Part shown: positions 59,099 to 64,000 of the stretch, piece after piece
How the letters are laid out: every line of letters begins with the position of its first letter
Position numbering within the stretch: the first letter of the stretch is position 1
From: Lingula anatina
Taxonomy: Eukaryota > Brachiopoda > Lingulata > Lingulida > Lingulidae
NCBI RefSeq assembly: GCF_001039355.2
Contig: NW_019773925.1
Location: forward strand, 135,817 to 199,816
DNA: 64,000 nt
Reading direction: 5' to 3'
Notes under the pieces: model-generated
Seen by the model: the letters and a program-made list of their open reading frames with translations, nothing else
Databases searched by the model: none
What the model was told of the DNA's origin: nothing
Program-made: the position numbers and the translations under genes

Positions 59099-62000
59099 GG
59101 AGTGGTAATTATGAAATGTCTCTATGTTTTCAGCTGTCCTTTGGCTATATTTCTCTTCCTACGGCTATCAAAACATAATGAAATTACGGCATAGGAACGA
59201 AATGATCTATAAAACTACATGAGAAGACATCTCTCTTCTTTTATGCTACTCATTTTTTTTTGCTTAATCCTCACCTATCCACAATCAATTCTCATAACAT
59301 TTTTTCAAGGGGGCAGTTATAATACATTTAAAAGAAGGAAATGAAACGTGTGAATTATCTCACTTTAGAATGCAATCCTAAAAATTGCTGTGAGCCTGTG
59401 AGTAGTCATTCTGATATTTTCAATGCCAGCAGAAACAAATCAACCTTACAACTAACACAGAGCATTTACTTAAGGGATACAACCCCCTCTTTTCTCCCCC
59501 CCCCTACCCCCCGGTTGTCCTTCCTTCTGTCCTCACTAATCACCTGATCAATAAGCAATAGTTGGTGTCAACAAGCAAGACTTTAACAAATGGCACAAAC
59601 AAACACAAAGTCAATGTTGATGTAATTGACCAAATATGGGCAACATTGTTCTTTGCCATTCACTAAATATTGGCAGGCGGTTCGCCCCATCATATAAGGC
59701 ACTACGCTGTATTTACCGAGTAGTGATCAGGAGGCGAGGAGGGGAAATAAAGCTGCGTGCCGTAGTAAGCCCAGGGCATCCATTGATTTCAGTTAGGATG
59801 AGGGTTAATTGTTTGAAAACTTGGATCTACTCAGTTCATCAGAATTTCATTTAAGCGATCAAAGGAATTCATTAAGTCGCTATAATTATTATCAACATGC
59901 AGCACTTGTATCTTGGCCGTTTTTTTGCGTTCTATTCAATGGTTCTTTTAAATTCCAAAAATTCAAGAAAAACATTCATTTAGAATTATGTTGTTATAAG
60001 TTTAAAAATGACTAATGAACAGGTAGACCTGCATTCTAAGGTTAAGGTGAATAAATGTGACAGAAACCAGCATATTTCCTATGTGCCATCCAAACAATGG
60101 ACCATGTCATGTGCTAGTGTGTCTCAGTAAGAATGCACTGCCACTTTATATCCTATTATTATACTTTTCAGATCTCATATTATTGTGCTTCTCACTACAG
60201 TCACGTGCTAATTAAAAGTGTTACTTTGAACTCATTGTATCAACTCCAATCAAAGAGACTGAAGCCTGGAGACACAGATCAAGAAATATTTAACCAAAAC
60301 ATGTCTATTTACAATGTTGGACAATACAGTCCAAAGAACTTACTGCCCCTGTTTAATGTCAAGCACCCCACCTGTCCTCTTACCTGTTAAACTATATAAC
60401 ATCAAAGGTACATCAAACCCCCTGACACTCCACAGTGACAGACCAGCTAGGCCAGGTTTGAAAGGTGAAAACCAACACCACCTGAACGTTCAAGAAGTCT
60501 CCAAAACTCAACTTGAGATTCAGAGTCTAACACATGTACCTCTGCTGTTTTCTATACTGAAAAGTGTCAGGGAAAATGTGTTGGAAAGAGGAACACCTGT
60601 AAGTCACTATCAATGCTCTGTAGCCCAGACAGCCAAATCATATTTAGAAGTTACACGAGGAAATCCTGGTTTTTCTTTTTCTTTTTAATATGAAATTCTG
60701 CTGTGTAGAGGATGTGCCAACCTCAGAGGATGTGTAATATCCGTATCTCCAACTGCCATTTCTCATTCACTAACAAAGAGAGTCAGTCTTTAAAAAATCG
60801 ACATCGATGAACTGTCTGGGGCCCTCAAATTGCATTCAGAAATTTGTAAAAAAACCTGTCTGTATTCCAAGAACAAGTTCTCATTAAGAGGAATTACAAT
60901 CCATGCTGCAGGCAACATGGAATGAAAGAAACGAAGCAGATTTTACAGCTGCAAAAAAAAAAAAAAAAAAGGAATATAATCATTTTTGTCCGATTTCTTA
61001 ACAGGCCACACAAGCAATTGACAACAGATGGTCACGGTGCATGGTGGTAGAAACAACAAGAAAGGTTTTGTTTGGAAACTCAGAATGCCTAGTCCCTACT
61101 GTTTAAAAACATGAGGAAAAAAAGTAGAGGGATACCTATATCGAGATAACATGTTTTCTTCACGATAACTGTTTCTGACCCCCAGAGACATGATCAGTTA
61201 GGGACAACCATTAAATGAACCTGGCAGAATGCAGAATTAGGGATATACATAAATATATCTTAGAGGGTAATTTAATTTGTCTCATATACCTGTTGGCTAA
61301 GCTAAAAGTTTAAAAAATATCTTTTCATTTTATTTGGAAATCCTCCATTCCCTGTCTAATTTTCACATTTTACAATCATCAAGTTACTCACATCAGTACT
61401 TTTCTTCCCAGAGAAATATTATTGATAGAAATATACAGATAACTGATATCATCCTTTTTCATGAGCAAATAGCATTTTTCTTAGTTTACAGAGACTATGC
61501 ACTCAACTCTGACATGTGTCCATCTTGATGGACAGTGACAAGGAGAAATCTGAGCTGGACAATGAATTTCTGAGTGACTAAAACATGTAGAAAGATTTCC
61601 AGAGATTTGTTCCATGCCTGGCAAGCATGAAGATATGTTGTTCCTAGTTTCAAAACAAAGGATCTGGTTGCAACCTTGCTATGAGATATTGCATTACCAT
61701 TAAGAGCTGAAAAAAAAAGAGAGAATGAAGGAAATAGAAGTCATCTTTTGTTGTAGATTTAGATAAATCAGTGTGGTTATTAATTCAATAATACATGAAA
61801 GGAAACAAAAACCTTTTATAAATCCTGGGAAATCTTAGTTGCCTGCTTGGTAAATTTCCTCAACCACAACATATTTCTCGTCTCACAAATACCATCATCC
61901 GAAATCAAAGAACTACACACTCATATCTGCAATTCATAAATCAAATCTCTCCAAGAGCATATGATATACACAAATATGAAAGATAAGGTAGTGGGAACTC

Positions 62001-64000
62001 CCAGTCAGCCAATGCCCTCTGACTGATGAATCTGACCATGTGCTGACAGTTTCCATCCACATAACTCTCCCCATGTTAACACCGCTGTCCACTCACCACA
62101 GCCGTCACACTGAATAAAACACAAGTGGAACTGTGTAGAAACAGGGAGGAAAGAAGTCATTTTGCTTCTAAGCACTCCTTATGAAGGGTTTTTTTTTGAA
62201 AGAAAACACTTGATCTGTCCCCAGTGTGTGCTGCTGAAAGTATTGGGTATGATAAGAGGTGAGGAAACGAGAGGTGTGAGAGTCTGGAAAGAGATGGATT
62301 GGAACCTATTCTTATAACCTCCCAACTACTCAAAATGATTCAAAATCTAACCAAAAAACAATTGCTTGTCTGTGTCTTTTTATACATATTTTTTTTGTTG
62401 CACTTTTTTCTAAATAAAGAATTGTTTATAAGTCCTCCAATTTTTAAAATGTCATTCTGTAGTAAATGCTCCTTTGATTCATTCTACCTTCTATACATCA
62501 TTCTATCTATTTTTTAAAAGAAGTTCCATTCAAACAATCAGGTTACAGAGTGCTTATCCATCTAACCTTCTTATCAAACATGATCTGGAACTAACAAAAT
62601 AGTGCATACTGACCACTCCAAGAAACAACTGACCTTTTAAAAAAATCCATTTTACATATTTCTCAGCTCCTGGAAAGTTTCTTTTTAATTGCTCAGCAGG
62701 TGGGGCGTGGTAACAGTAAAGTAGATTATTACTCATATAATACTGGTTTGAAATATCAAAGTCTGCAACTTAATTCTGGTAAATGACTTTTAACACCATT
62801 ATTATATTCTCATCACTTTATTTATCTATACCTATTATCTTGTATGGTAAGATTTTCTGCACAGAAACAACTGATCCGACTGGATTAAATAAGGTGAATA
62901 CATGTTAGTTCTCAAAGTCACCAATGAAACAATATTATTATGATAGCCATTAAGTGCACAAGGATTAACTAAAGACTTTATCAAAATGTAATTAAAGATC
63001 CATAAAATTAATCCTTTAAGGAACAAATATTCCTACAAAATCATTTGCTGAGCCCTGTCACAACATCAGGTTCACATCCGAAGTTCTGTGCATTTAAAGA
63101 ATACAGGGTACTTTCGTTGCTTGCAGATGTGATTTAAGTTTTTGTATCATAGGTATACTTTTTTGTCTCGAGACTCAGTGGTAATATCTACCTGTGCATA
63201 CCTCCCACCTAGAGTACAAGACAGTGTTAGATAACTCTCCTTTCACCTGACATTTTCCACTTGAACCAGTATATATGTAACTACTATTAATCATAACTAA
63301 TCACTGCCTCATCTGTCTTGCAGGTATATTTTGTCAGTGAAAACAATAAATCACACATTGATTAATCATTTTGTTATTTCCCTGTTCCAGGTAGAAAGAG
63401 ACAATGGCAGAGTAGGGGGGCCATCAACTAGAGTAGCCATGCAGAGAAGCCAGAGGACACTACTGCGGATTGTATTATACAGGGTCATGGCCTGTGAAAT
63501 AGTATTTCTGCCCCCCTTGGGCATGGACAAGATTAAGTTTTAAATTGTGTTGGTAACCCATGTTTCCAGACTAATCAGTGCAAAAGGGATTTTTTTAAAA
63601 TTTCAGAATTAGTTCAAGTTTTTAAATCCTCGAATGAAATGTTTAGCACATGTATTTCACAGATTGTTATTTTCTCCATTTTTTACCTGAAAAAAGTGAC
63701 AGTGTTGAACATATACAACATGTCAGGAAAACTTTGTTTGGAAAATGAAAAGGTTGCAGAATATATTCAACGTGTCAGGAGAGACAAAGAACACAACCCA
63801 GTATTTTATGGTTCTATACACAGCCCTGTAGACAGTGAAATTACTGGCTAAAATTGTTTGGAAGTGTCTCCGCAGTCTCTGCACATTTTTTTCTTTGAAA
63901 ACTGGGTGGGACTGCTACATTTACATTAATAAGGAAACTTCTGTCATTGTAAATAGATGTCACCATGGAAATTTTTCTTCATATGGCAGCTCTTTTTAGA

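Larger units (their letters stand above)
42145..64000. other. Non-coding DNA 5' of the protocadherin exon (22 kb)
   Basis: No open frame here carries recognisable domains or a credible exon structure. The stretch is AT-rich with mononucleotide runs (G20 at 49202..49221, T-run near 55297, A-run near 60953). It probably holds the 5' non-coding exon(s), first intron and regulatory DNA of the minus-strand protocadherin, and possibly intergenic sequence beyond. Confidence 0.5.

Noticed and set aside
1-64000. CRISPR arrays, bacterial operons, ribosomal RNA genes, prophage
   Set aside because: No regularly spaced direct repeats, no prokaryotic gene organisation and no rRNA-like sequence were seen; the window is animal DNA.

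Overview
This window is metazoan nuclear DNA. It has AT-rich introns and intergenic sequence with gt..ag introns, many simple repeats, fold-back (MITE-like) elements, one N (24413), and protein-coding genes of bilaterian type. The set of a NuMA-like spindle protein, an intronless divergent class-A GPCR and a seven-cadherin-repeat protocadherin with a long non-vertebrate-looking tail fits an invertebrate bilaterian, most likely a lophotrochozoan such as a mollusc, annelid or brachiopod. That taxon is an inference; nothing in the window fixes the species.

Region 1 (1..~14.7 kb, + strand): the 3' half of a NuMA (NUMA1) orthologue. The window opens inside a long coiled-coil exon. Thirteen exons can be joined with matching phases. 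They give about 716 C-terminal residues, including the conserved LGN/GPSM2-binding segment (FDWDSLSELQRRN..CLPHLRSAYPL), a basic Ser/Thr/Pro-rich tail and an AFNIGFSP segment matching the vertebrate AFSILNTP segment. A probable 3' UTR of 2.8 kb ends at an AATAAA at 14685.

Region 2 (~14.7-25.9 kb): no certain gene. It holds several promoter/first-exon-like stretches (CRE+TATA, E-box+TATA+splice donor, CCAAT boxes+ATG+donor), several fold-back elements including a ~650-bp inverted repeat, and a 178-bp-offset duplication flanking the N that looks like an assembly artefact.

Region 3 (25987..27000, + strand): a complete single-exon rhodopsin-type GPCR of 337 residues, followed by a MITE-like element.

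Region 4 (~28.4-42.1 kb, - strand): a protocadherin. One large exon encodes the signal peptide, seven cadherin repeats, the membrane segment and the start of the tail. Up to four phase-matched downstream exons give a cytoplasmic tail of about 450 residues with acidic Ser-rich and TDSGRG motifs. The 7-kb intron contains a possible nested first coding exon (36822..36745, -) and homeodomain-site-rich DNA.

Region 5 (42.2-64 kb): no convincing coding gene. It lies 5' of the protocadherin coding exon and is probably its 5' intron(s) and regulatory sequence. An inverted pair of POU octamer sites at ~59.05 kb and a homeodomain-site-rich block near 48.8 kb stand out.

The three genes have no evident shared pathway: NuMA acts in spindle orientation, the GPCR in signalling and the protocadherin in cell adhesion. 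No clear new multi-gene system was found. The more unusual items are the protocadherin tail and the nested exon in its intron, the antisense open frame in the NuMA 3' UTR, the large fold-back element and the untethered first-exon candidates in the 15-25 kb interval.
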